Below, one piece after another: positions 44,561 through 52,860 of a stretch of 64,000 nucleotides of DNA. Numbering within the stretch: the first letter of the stretch is position 1; every line of letters begins with the position of its first letter. Origin of the DNA: Nitrospirota bacterium (GTDB taxonomy: Bacteria > Nitrospirota > Thermodesulfovibrionia > SZUA-242). The stretch lies in assembly GCA_016212095.1 (NCBI GenBank), contig JACRHH010000001.1:90184-154183 (forward strand), written 5' to 3'. A model generated the notes under the pieces. That model did not search any database. It had not been told where the DNA came from and worked only from the letters and a program-made list of their open reading frames with translations. The translations under genes and the position numbers were made by a program.

Positions 44561-45139
44561 TCACTCCTCCGTCTCCGGAATAATCCGCTCGATTTCCTTC
44601 GCCTTCATCTTGATCGCCCTGACAGACGCCTCGATGTTCAGGCGGTCGGATTTCCTTGCCGACAGGTCTTCGGCAGACAGTCTTAGCGCTTCGAGGTCTT
44701 CGCATTTCTGACGAAGCGAGGCGATTCTGCCCCTGTAGTTGGCCGTGAGCCTGTTCATCTCGTCGGCAAGCGGGAAGATGGCGTCTGTTTCGCGCAGCTT
44801 CACATCCGCGCTGAAATCGCCCTCGCCTATCCTGCCCGCCTCAACGCCAAGCCTGTAAAGTGGCCCGGCAACCCTGTGAGAGTAGAGCAGGTTCAGCACA
44901 GTCACTCCGGTCACGATGAGCACGCCAATACCGGCGAAAACAAGCAGCGTCTTGAAGGCGAGCACGTCGCGCAGCTCCTTCATGGAATGGAGCGCTCCGG
45001 CGTAACCACCTCCGATTCCCTCATGTACAGCCAGATAGAGAGCCGCTGCCGCGATGGCATTGCCCACAATGATGAGCAACGCCACTTTGACAAATACATT
45101 CGATATGTATTTCTTGTCAACAAGCTCCAGGGGATTCAT
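44561..45139 (-). CDS. HAMP-domain membrane protein without output domain (HAMP-A)
   Basis: This 192-residue protein has two membrane helices (about 16-40 and 64-88) and a HAMP-like linker (His-Arg-Val-Ala-Gly-Pro-Leu-Tyr-Arg-Leu, Ile-Gly-Glu-Gly-Asp-Phe), then a C-terminal coiled coil of about 70 residues rich in Glu, Arg and Lys. There is no catalytic output domain. GGAGGGA precedes the ATG. It is 8 bases from the heptaheme cytochrome gene and 27 from the lipoprotein gene, so it lies in the same operon. It is related in plan, but not closely in sequence, to HAMP-B at 43.2 kb. Confidence 0.8.
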   Translation of the reverse strand: MNPLELVDKKYISNVFVKVALLIIVGNAIAAAALYLAVHEGIGGGYAGALHSMKELRDVLAFKTLLVFAGIGVLIVTGVTVLNLLYSHRVAGPLYRLGVEAGRIGEGDFSADVKLRETDAIFPLADEMNRLTANYRGRIASLRQKCEDLEALRLSAEDLSARKSDRLNIEASVRAIKMKAKEIERIIPETEE

Positions 45140-45166
45140 CCTTGTTCCCTCCGGAAAGACCGATTG

Positions 45167-45850
45167 TTAAGGCGCAACAACTCCGAACGTGTCCGGCTCC
45201 AGCCGCACATCGTACGCCAGCTTATTTATCGTTGCCTTGAGGCTAAAACTTGAGGATTGGATATGAAGAGATTCCGGGAACGCGTCTCCGTCAGCGAAAA
45301 GAGCGGGCGGGCCGTATGAAATTACCACAGCGCCCCGCGATGTCCGGATTGCCTGCAAAACAGGCATGAGGCTGCTTTGCGACAATACCACGCGGCGGTC
45401 AGGCGTCGAAAAAACATAGCTCTCGCGCTCGATGCCGAAATCCGCATCATTCATTTCCGAATGCCAGAACACGGCGCTTATCAGCGCCGGAAACACCTCG
45501 CCATATAATCTTTGCTCCACATCCGGAACGCCTTCGACATGGCCGCTGTTGTAAAGCGCGTCGAGCACCGGCATTCCGAACCTGTAAACCCGCACCCTCG
45601 CCCTGCCCGGATTTTCGATATAAATGGCGGCGGTTCCATCCACAACCGGCTGGCCGTCCTTGAAGAATTTCACCTCGGCCACAGCCCGAACATTGGAATG
45701 AGCCGAGAATTCAAGCACCTCGTCGCGGCCCATAATCCGGTCGGGCAGCTCGCGTTTTGCGCGCAGAGCAGGCGTGTGCGCGCAGGCGGACGCAAGCGCG
45801 GCAACAACAAGCAGGCTAACTGAAAATCGAAAGAAGCGCTTCTTCCACAT
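45167..45850 (-). CDS. Putative outer-membrane lipoprotein, LolB/DUF4292-like
   Basis: This 227-residue protein has a lipoprotein signal: basic N-terminus, hydrophobic stretch and a lipobox-like Leu-Ala-Ser-Ala-Cys near residue 23. The mature domain contains strands such as Ala-Val-Ala-Glu-Val-Lys-Phe-Phe and Ala-Arg-Val-Arg-Val-Tyr-Arg-Phe-Gly and ends with Tyr-Asp-Val-Arg-Leu-Glu-Pro, reminiscent of LolA/LolB-fold lipoproteins. The gene overlaps the radA end by 35 bases and lies 27 bases before HAMP-A. Family assignment is tentative; lipoprotein status is well supported. Confidence 0.7.
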   Translation of the reverse strand: MWKKRFFRFSVSLLVVAALASACAHTPALRAKRELPDRIMGRDEVLEFSAHSNVRAVAEVKFFKDGQPVVDGTAAIYIENPGRARVRVYRFGMPVLDALYNSGHVEGVPDVEQRLYGEVFPALISAVFWHSEMNDADFGIERESYVFSTPDRRVVLSQSSLMPVLQAIRTSRGAVVISYGPPALFADGDAFPESLHIQSSSFSLKATINKLAYDVRLEPDTFGVVAP

Positions 45851-47183
45851 TTCGGGGTGCGATTATTTTCATGCCGAAACTGTCATCCATTCCCGATGCG
45901 TTTCCTTCGGGCATGACGACGGTTTCGAAGCCGAGCTTCGCCGCCTCCTTCAGCCTCGAATCGGCGCGCGCCACGGCGCGGAGTTCTCCGGAGAGACCGA
46001 TCTCGCCGAAAACCATCGTGCGCGGCGGAACCGGCTTGTCGCGCAGGCTGGATGCGGCGGCAATCGCGATGGCAAGATCAGCTGCCGTGTCGTCGAGCCT
46101 GATGCCGCCAACCACGTTCAGGTACACGTCGAAGCCCGACAGGTGAAGCCCTGCCCGTTTTTCGAGAACCGCAAGGATGATGTTGCCGCGGTTCGTGTCT
46201 ATTCCAAGCGCCGTGCGGCGCGGATTGCCGAAGCCAGAAGGCGAAACCAGAGCCTGAATCTCGATGAGAAGCGGCCTCGTTCCCTCCACCGACGCGGTGA
46301 CAACGGAGCCGGGAACATTCAGCGAATGCTCGGCCAGAAACAGCTCCGACGGGTTCGACACCTCCACAAGCCCGCGCCCGGTCATGGTAAACACGCCGAT
46401 CTCGTGCGTGGAGCCGAAACGGTTCTTCACTGTGCGCAGAATGCGGAAAGGGCGTCCGCCGTCGCCCTCGAAGTAGAGCACGGTGTCTACGATATGCTCC
46501 AGCACCTTCGGCCCGGCTATCGATCCGTCCTTGGTTACATGGCCGATCAGCAGCATCGGGATGTCGGTCTTCTTGGCGTATGCCGTCAGGCGGGCAGCCG
46601 ATTCGCGAACCTGCCCCACAGAACCGGGAGCGGAGGCGATCTCGGCTGTATGCACCATCTGGATCGAATCGACAGCTATCAGGCCGGGCAACGCGGAATC
46701 CGCCGCCTCGATAATCTCCTCCACCGATGTTGCCGGAAGAATAAAGATTTCAGGCGATGAAAGGCCCATGCGGTCGGCGCGAAGTTTTATCTGCGACGGC
46801 GATTCCTCCGCCGAAACATATAGCAGTCTGCCGCTTCCGGAATTTGCGCAGGCCAGCCCGGCCATGGCCTGCAACACCAGCGTTGACTTGCCGATGCCGG
46901 GGTCTCCGCCAACCAGCGTGACGGCGCCCGGAACCATGCCGCCGCCCAGCACCCTGTCGAATTCGCCGATTCCGGTCATCAGGCGGAAAGCCTCCGACTG
47001 CTCTATGCTGTCGAGCCTTAGCGGCTCAGGCGCGCGGCCCTGTCGTCTGGCCTTTGCCGCGCCAGCCGATTGTATCTCTTCCACAAAGCTGTTCCAGAGG
47101 CCGCAGTCCGGACACTTGCCAAGCCATTTCGGCGATGCGTGTCCGCATCCCTGACACTGGAAAACAACCTTCTGTTTCAGCAT
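45816..47183 (-). CDS. radA: DNA repair protein RadA
   Basis: RadA is a RecA-like branch-migration helicase in recombination repair. The 455-residue product has the N-terminal zinc finger Cys-Gln-Gly-Cys-Gly ... Cys-Pro-Asp-Cys-Gly, a RecA core with Walker A Gly-Asp-Pro-Gly-Ile-Gly-Lys-Ser-Thr and the RadA-specific Lys-Asn-Arg-Phe-Gly-Ser motif, and a C-terminal Lon-like domain with Ala-Ile-Ala-Ala-Ala-Ser-Ser-Leu-Arg. ATG 47183 is chosen as family members begin just before the zinc finger; no good ribosome site was seen. The 3' end overlaps the lipoprotein gene by 35 bases. Confidence 0.96.
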   Translation of the reverse strand: MLKQKVVFQCQGCGHASPKWLGKCPDCGLWNSFVEEIQSAGAAKARRQGRAPEPLRLDSIEQSEAFRLMTGIGEFDRVLGGGMVPGAVTLVGGDPGIGKSTLVLQAMAGLACANSGSGRLLYVSAEESPSQIKLRADRMGLSSPEIFILPATSVEEIIEAADSALPGLIAVDSIQMVHTAEIASAPGSVGQVRESAARLTAYAKKTDIPMLLIGHVTKDGSIAGPKVLEHIVDTVLYFEGDGGRPFRILRTVKNRFGSTHEIGVFTMTGRGLVEVSNPSELFLAEHSLNVPGSVVTASVEGTRPLLIEIQALVSPSGFGNPRRTALGIDTNRGNIILAVLEKRAGLHLSGFDVYLNVVGGIRLDDTAADLAIAIAAASSLRDKPVPPRTMVFGEIGLSGELRAVARADSRLKEAAKLGFETVVMPEGNASGMDDSFGMKIIAPRNVEEALLSIFS

Positions 47184-47197
47184 TGAATGAAATTTTG

Positions 47198-47728
47198 TCA
47201 GCGGCCAAGCAGGGCGCGGAAATTGTCGAGCGACTCGGCGGAATCCCATTCGCGTCCGCCGAACACCCTTTTGGTTATCATTACGTCGCGGTCAATAAGG
47301 AAGCTGGTCGGCAGTGCAAACACCTTGAAAATCTTTGCGATTTCGTTTTCAGGATCGGGCAGGACTGTGAATTCCAGAGGCGTCCGCGCCATGAACCGCT
47401 CTATATGATCCTTCGATCTGTCGGACGACACGGCCAGAATGACAAGCCCCTTGTCTGAAAACATGCGTAACGCCTTGTTCATAGAAGGTATTTCGGCCTT
47501 GCACGGCGGACACCACGTTGCCCAGAAATTAAGCAGAACAACCTTGCCCTTGAAATCGCGAAGGGAAACCTTCGCGCCCTTCATGTCGGCAAGGGTGAAG
47601 TCGGGAGCTTTCTTGCCGATCATCTCGTCGGCCTCCCACGGCGCGGGAGGGGCGGAAAAGGCGAGGGAGAATGACATCAGGACGATTAATGCGATGGAAA
47701 CGGCGAGTGATGAGAGTCTGCTCATCAT
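47198..47728 (-). CDS. TlpA/ResA-like periplasmic thioredoxin
   Basis: This 176-residue thiol-disulfide oxidoreductase has a signal peptide or membrane anchor (about 1-25) and a thioredoxin fold of the AhpC/TSA-redoxin type: Lys-Ala-Pro-Asp-Phe-Thr-Leu, active site Trp-Cys-Pro-Pro-Cys, and cis-Pro in Ala-Leu-Pro-Thr-Ser-Phe-Leu-Ile-Asp. Such proteins reduce apocytochrome cysteines before heme attachment, which fits the number of c-type cytochromes here. It lies 14 bases upstream of radA in the same run. The start could be either of two adjacent ATGs. Confidence 0.9.
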   Translation of the reverse strand: MMSRLSSLAVSIALIVLMSFSLAFSAPPAPWEADEMIGKKAPDFTLADMKGAKVSLRDFKGKVVLLNFWATWCPPCKAEIPSMNKALRMFSDKGLVILAVSSDRSKDHIERFMARTPLEFTVLPDPENEIAKIFKVFALPTSFLIDRDVMITKRVFGGREWDSAESLDNFRALLGR

Positions 47729-47732
47729 GCGT

Positions 47733-47978
47733 TCAGAAACGAACAAGCTTCAACAGTGAAAACAATAACGTAACCACGGCTATTCCGATTCCGATCATCC
47801 ATTTAATCAGGCGCACATCAAGGCGGTTAACCTCTTCGGCAAGCCTGCGCTCAAAAAAATCCTTCGTGACAAGCTCGCCATGGGCCTCTTTCTCGACACG
47901 GTCGAGCACTTGGGCAAGGTCTTCAGACGCCTCGTCTCCAAGTCTTTCGCGCAGATACCGTGGTATCGCAATTACCAT
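47733..47978 (-). CDS. Small coiled-coil membrane protein
   Basis: This 81-residue product starts Met-Val-Ile-Ala-Ile-Pro-Arg-Tyr-Leu-Arg-Glu, continues as an amphipathic coiled coil (to about residue 58) and ends with one membrane helix (about 59-78). It resembles small DUF1640-like coiled-coil/transmembrane proteins. A longer frame upstream would run into the tRNA-Leu gene and is false. It sits between the tRNA and the tlpA-like gene on the minus strand. Confidence 0.68.
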   Translation of the reverse strand: MVIAIPRYLRERLGDEASEDLAQVLDRVEKEAHGELVTKDFFERRLAEEVNRLDVRLIKWMIGIGIAVVTLLFSLLKLVRF

Positions 47979-48017
47979 ATTTACCCGATTTACACCCCGA
48001 TAATGTTTGTGCGCTGT

Positions 48018-48104
48018 TGGTACCGAAGGTGGGAATCGAACCCACACGGAGTTGCCTCCACCGGATTTTGAGTCCGGCGCGTCTACCAGTTCCACCACTC
48101 CGGC
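48018..48104 (-). tRNA. tRNA-Leu (CAA)
   Basis: The cloverleaf on the minus strand has acceptor GCCGGAG pairing with CTTCGGT, with G-U pairs at the first and fifth positions, a D-arm with GGTAGACG, an anticodon stem CCGGA/TCCGG with loop CTCAAAA giving anticodon CAA, a long variable arm GTGGAGGCAACTCC as in class II tRNAs, a T-arm with GGTTCGATTCC, and an encoded CCA end. Confidence 0.96.
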
Positions 48105-48207
48105 ACAGGCTGCCTGTATAAGTTAGCATATGACGGGTGGTTTGGTGAAGCTGCAAATGGCGCGGGCACTTTCCTGAAACGTGACGGGGATATGCGTCCG
48201 CTGCTGC

Positions 48208-51200
48208 CTACGGGCAGTAAGCCGAGCGCTTCGCCGCTATCAGTTTCTTGCATTCGCCCAGATTACAGGCGGCTTTCCAGTCGGCGCACGCGCTATCTTT
48301 ATAGCCGAGAACATAGTTTAATTCGGCGCGGTTTATCAGAGCCCGCAAATTTTCATGAGAGAGTTCCAGCGCCCTGTTATAGTCCCGCAACGCATCGCCA
48401 TAACGTTCATTTTTCCGGTAAGCATACCCCCTGTTATTGTATGCGTCGCTGTTTGACTGATCCAGTTCTATCGCCTTGCTGAAATCATCGATCGCAGCTA
48501 TTGCATCGCCCATGTACGAGTTGGCAATGCCGCGAGTGACGTATGCCTTTGCATCTTCCGGATGCATGGATATATACGAACTGAAATCATCTACGGCAGT
48601 ATTGAAATCACCCTTCGCCTGATATATGAGTCCTCTCTCGATTATTAGGCGCCCAGCCTGTGAATCAATTGCGATAGCTGAGTTCAGGTCGGCGACTGCC
48701 CGGTCATAATCCTTGAGTTCACGATAACCGATGGCGCGATTCATATAGGCGGTGGAATTCGCCCGGCCCGTATTGATAGCCTTGGTCAGGTCGGCGACGG
48801 CGCTTCCATACGCGCCGCGTTTCAGGAATATCCAGCCGCGATAGGCGTACGCATTCACGTCGTTACTGTCAAGTTCCATGGCCTTTGAAAGATCCAGCAT
48901 CGCCATGTCAAGGTCGGCATTATCAATGAAATATTTTCCCCTGACAGCATACGAGTTGCTGAAGTTAGGATTGATTCTGATAGCCGCATCGAAGTCGGCC
49001 AGAGCGCGTTCCTTGTCGCCCATGACGGAGTAGGCTTCCCCCCTGCCGATGTACGCATTTACATACGACGGATTCAGCTCAATCGCCCTTGAATAATCGG
49101 CTATCGCTGCGTCGTGATTTTTCTCACATTCCCTGCATTTGCCGCGCTGAACGTATGGTTCGGCCTTGTCCGGTGCAATATGCATGGCCTCTTCAATGTA
49201 CGCAAGCGCACCGTTGCAATTCCCATTGTCAATCATCACATCAGCCATGCCGATGTATGCTATTACAGAGCTGGGCTCTATCTCGATTGCCTTGCTGAAA
49301 TCCATCGCAGCCTTATCCAGATTACCGGTACGCACATGATAAACGCCCCTATCCCGATAGACATCCACCGATGCCGGAGCCGCCTCGACAGCCGCATTGT
49401 AATCGGCAAGAGCCTCGTCGTTCCGCCTCAGCGCAAGGAAAGAAGCCGCTCTTGCCCTGTAAGCATTGTCGCGCGCCGGATCGATGACCGCCGCAAGCGT
49501 GAAGCTTTCAATGGCCTTCCGATGCTCGCCCTTGCGGGCAGACGACAACCCCTCGTTGTAATACGCATTAACTTCTGACGGATCTATTTCGCGAACTGCG
49601 TTGAAATCGATCGCCGCCTTGTCGTATTCAGCAAGCTCGGCCCATGCATTTCCGCGCCGGTTGAGCGCATTGACATCGTTTCTGTTCAGTTCAAGAACAC
49701 GGCTGTAGTCTTCAATCGCACCGCTGTAATCCTTCTGGGAATACCTCATCTGGCCGCGGGCGAAAATCGCGTCCTCATAGAGAGGCGCAAGCCGGATGGC
49801 TGTGTCAAAGTCGGCTGATGCGGCGGCGTAATATCTTTTTGACAAATATATATTCGCGCGGTTGCCGTACGATCTGGCGCAGTCGGGATTGAGCGAAATA
49901 GCCTTTTCCAGATATGGTAACGCCTCGTCATACTTTCCGGCCCTTCTGTTTATGATGCCGTGCCACCTGATGGCGATGTAATCGTTGGGGTTCAGTTCCA
50001 GCGCATGTGAATAGTCGCGCAAGGCGGCTTCATCATTGCCGGCCCTCATATGCCCCACGCCGCGCATGTCGAAGGCGATTCCGTAGCCGGGAGCGGCTTC
50101 AACGGCCTTGTCGTATTCGGCAAACGCATCCTTCCGCATCATCAGATAATCAAACAGCAATCCACGGAACAGCGTCGAGGCAGCCTCGCCGGTAATCCGC
50201 CCGTCGATTGCGTCACGGCTGGCGCGAAGAAGAAGCTCCACGGACGTGTTTATCGTGTCGGCCTGAAATATGGCCTTCAGCTTCTTTTCGGCATCATCCA
50301 TATGTCCCGAAACACCGTCGCGCAGCGCCGGAAAAACCTGTTTCGCGACCGAATTGAAGCGTTCGGGCGAGAGAGCGACAGCCTTCTCGTAATCGTCCAG
50401 AGCGCGTTTCAATTCGCCGTCGGCGAAAAACACGTTTCCGCGAAACAGATAGCCGTCGGCGTACTGCGGCGTCATTTGCCGCGCCGATCCGGAATTAAAA
50501 ACCGCCAGATGATAATCGCCGCGATCAGGATAGGAACGTCCGATTTTGCCGGCACTTTCCGCCGGTTGGTCGTTGTCTTCGAGTATTTTGATGTTTGCAA
50601 GCATCGGGGCGAATGTTTTTTCCATCGCATCCAGATCCGTTACGCCATCCATTCGATATTGAACGGTGTAGGCAACCATGGCGTTGACGGCTATAGCCGC
50701 GCCGATTTTGGCGGCATCTTCGCCCTGGAATGCCTTGCCGTCCCATGGGAACCTCCGTGAATAAACGGCCTCCCATTTGGCGTATGCCTTGTCCAGCCGC
50801 CGGGGCGGAGCGGTCGCGCGGACAATAACCATGCCGGTTTCTTTCGCCGCTTCGGTTGTTATCTCCAGTCCGGCAACATCCCAAACCGTGCCGTTGTTTT
50901 CGTTGAAATAACCGAACGCCAGTTTCAAGCGGCTGCTTTTCGTCAGGTTCAGCGCTCCGGAGTCGAAAACTCCCGACAGACGTTTCGACCGGTAGTGGAT
51001 GGAATTATCGGCATCGAACCTGATGTCGAGCGAGGAGAAGGCAGAAGGCAGCATGTCTTTCTCCCGGAGGAAATCACGCCACTCATCGATGCTTCCCTCA
51101 TAATGCAGGCTGATGAAGTTGCTCAGAAGTTTCAGGTCTATCAGACCGCCGAATGAACTGTCCTGGTAATTGGCAAATTTTATCATCCCGGCATATCCGC

Positions 51201-52545
51201 CCGGAACCGGAAGCAGAAATGTCAGAATCTTTTCATCGCTGAACTCAATGTTCCATTTCCGCACAAGCCATTTCCTGCCGTAGGCATCGGTGTAATCAGG
51301 CAGTTCGGCTGCCTTGCCCAGCGAGGTTATGCGCACCTCCTCCTTGCCGAATTTCCTTGGGATGCGCAGTCCTATTAGAATGGTGTCCATGAGGATTCCG
51401 GAATCGGACTGAAACGCGCCAAGCGCAATGTCATCCGGCTTCCGGATGCTCAAAAAGAGCCCCCCGGCCAGGTTGCCATAGCGCAGCTTGCCGCCTGCCG
51501 GGAGTTCGGCGTCGGTTATCTTCTCAGGCTGCGCGAACTGCCATGTGCCGTCCGGTTGCATCTTCAGAAGGGTTGGAAAAGTGAAATCGTATTTTGATGT
51601 TGAATAAAACACCGCCTCCGAATGCTCGCCAAGCGGAAAAATCCGCCCGCGATTCCCGATGAATAGATGCCTGACGGCATTGGCCATGCTTCCTTGAGAC
51701 AACTCCGTATAGGCTTCTTTAAGCTCATGGAAGGATTTGGGAAGCGATATCCGGGCGGCAACGTCATCGCGTTCCCTGAAGTCGGCGTTATCCATGCCAT
51801 AAACGGAGAAACTCTGTATTTCGGCGGAATTGTTTCTGGATTTCAGTGTTTCAACCATCGGCAGGGCATAGTTTAGGTTTTCGTTCTCGTTTTTTCCGAT
51901 AATGACGCCCAGCACCTTGCCGTCGGCGTCCAGAAGCGGCCCGCCCGAATTGCCCGGAGATGCCGCAGCCGAAAAGCGAAGCCACTTCCATTCGCCTTTC
52001 CGAGCTTCGGGTGTGACTGAGGTGAACAGGCCGTCCCTGACAACGACTCCCTCCCCAAGCGCGTTGCCCACGGCGTAAACCTTCTGGTTTATTTTAGGGA
52101 TCGGGTTCATCTCCAGATAACCGTCAGCAGTCTTGTTTTTCAGCGAAAACAAAACAAAATCGCGGTGTTCGGAATATTTAAGAATTTTGTCGATCTCATA
52201 AACCTTTCCATTTCTGTCCCGGATTTGAGGCTCTCCAAACTGTGTATCGGCCCCCAGCCTGAAAACATGGCCCGCCGTCACAAACCGGTTTGCGCCGATG
52301 GCGAAAGCGGTTCCCATGGAAAAATACTTGTCATTGCGCATTGCATACGGAATCAGATCCATCGGAAGCGGCTTTTCGTAGCTCAGCGAATCCTCGGCCG
52401 GCTTCGGCACAACCACCTCGAATACAGCCTTGTCGATCAAAGACAGCGTTTCGCCCGACAATTGGGTATCTGCCGCCGAATGGCCCGTAACGACAATACT
52501 CATGAAAAATGCCGTCAGGCAGAACACCAGGTAACGCATACGCAT
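48208..52545 (-). CDS. Secreted trypsin-like serine protease with about 19 TPR repeats
   Basis: This 1445-residue protein has a signal peptide (about 1-25). An N-terminal chymotrypsin-fold protease has the full triad: His93 (Val-Thr-Ala-Gly-His-Val), Asp129 (His-Arg-Asp-Phe-Val-Leu), Ser200 (Pro-Gly-Asn-Ser-Gly-Gly-Pro). A middle region of about 400 residues is of unknown fold. The C-terminal 750 residues carry about 19 TPR units with Asp-Tyr-x-x-Ala-Ile-Glu-Leu-Asn-Pro-type turns. It is probably periplasmic, with the TPRs recruiting substrates. No PDZ domain was seen, unlike DegP/HtrA. GGGGGA precedes ATG 52545. Confidence 0.87.
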   Translation of the reverse strand: MRMRYLVFCLTAFFMSIVVTGHSAADTQLSGETLSLIDKAVFEVVVPKPAEDSLSYEKPLPMDLIPYAMRNDKYFSMGTAFAIGANRFVTAGHVFRLGADTQFGEPQIRDRNGKVYEIDKILKYSEHRDFVLFSLKNKTADGYLEMNPIPKINQKVYAVGNALGEGVVVRDGLFTSVTPEARKGEWKWLRFSAAASPGNSGGPLLDADGKVLGVIIGKNENENLNYALPMVETLKSRNNSAEIQSFSVYGMDNADFRERDDVAARISLPKSFHELKEAYTELSQGSMANAVRHLFIGNRGRIFPLGEHSEAVFYSTSKYDFTFPTLLKMQPDGTWQFAQPEKITDAELPAGGKLRYGNLAGGLFLSIRKPDDIALGAFQSDSGILMDTILIGLRIPRKFGKEEVRITSLGKAAELPDYTDAYGRKWLVRKWNIEFSDEKILTFLLPVPGGYAGMIKFANYQDSSFGGLIDLKLLSNFISLHYEGSIDEWRDFLREKDMLPSAFSSLDIRFDADNSIHYRSKRLSGVFDSGALNLTKSSRLKLAFGYFNENNGTVWDVAGLEITTEAAKETGMVIVRATAPPRRLDKAYAKWEAVYSRRFPWDGKAFQGEDAAKIGAAIAVNAMVAYTVQYRMDGVTDLDAMEKTFAPMLANIKILEDNDQPAESAGKIGRSYPDRGDYHLAVFNSGSARQMTPQYADGYLFRGNVFFADGELKRALDDYEKAVALSPERFNSVAKQVFPALRDGVSGHMDDAEKKLKAIFQADTINTSVELLLRASRDAIDGRITGEAASTLFRGLLFDYLMMRKDAFAEYDKAVEAAPGYGIAFDMRGVGHMRAGNDEAALRDYSHALELNPNDYIAIRWHGIINRRAGKYDEALPYLEKAISLNPDCARSYGNRANIYLSKRYYAAASADFDTAIRLAPLYEDAIFARGQMRYSQKDYSGAIEDYSRVLELNRNDVNALNRRGNAWAELAEYDKAAIDFNAVREIDPSEVNAYYNEGLSSARKGEHRKAIESFTLAAVIDPARDNAYRARAASFLALRRNDEALADYNAAVEAAPASVDVYRDRGVYHVRTGNLDKAAMDFSKAIEIEPSSVIAYIGMADVMIDNGNCNGALAYIEEAMHIAPDKAEPYVQRGKCRECEKNHDAAIADYSRAIELNPSYVNAYIGRGEAYSVMGDKERALADFDAAIRINPNFSNSYAVRGKYFIDNADLDMAMLDLSKAMELDSNDVNAYAYRGWIFLKRGAYGSAVADLTKAINTGRANSTAYMNRAIGYRELKDYDRAVADLNSAIAIDSQAGRLIIERGLIYQAKGDFNTAVDDFSSYISMHPEDAKAYVTRGIANSYMGDAIAAIDDFSKAIELDQSNSDAYNNRGYAYRKNERYGDALRDYNRALELSHENLRALINRAELNYVLGYKDSACADWKAACNLGECKKLIAAKRSAYCP

Positions 52546-52860
52546 AATTCCCCCATATAGACAAGCCAAAGCGCAACACCCCGGAGATCCAAATTCTTCC
52601 ATGCAGCGCGTCGGCGTGATCGAGAAGATTAACATATTTCATTGTGTTTTCAATGGGCTAAACCGGATATTCATTCGGCAATGGACAATCGCGCATTCCG
52701 GCTGGCATTCCGCCTTGATCGTTGCCGGTTGCTGCGGTATGATTGTTGACACGCTTTGCCAGCCCGAAGATTGACAAGCGCCCGTTCCGCCGTTCGCATT
52801 CCCCGCCGGTTTGGGAACGTAAAACCTTGTCGATTATCCAAGTGAGGTTGTCCGGTAAAC
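52546..52860. other. Intergenic region between divergent genes
   Basis: These 315 bases lie between the TPR-protease gene (minus) and the histidine kinase gene (plus). No coding sequence, RNA or clear hairpin was recognised. The region must hold promoters for both neighbours. Confidence 0.55.

Noticed and set aside
47979..48098. N-terminal extension of the small membrane protein into a Val-Glu-Leu-Val-Asp-Ala-type sequence
   Set aside because: It is the translated tRNA-Leu gene, a well-known false ORF; the gene starts at 47978.
48400..50500. Possible repeat array like CRISPR
   Set aside because: The periodic similarity comes from about 34-residue TPR units in the protease gene, not from identical DNA repeats with spacers.
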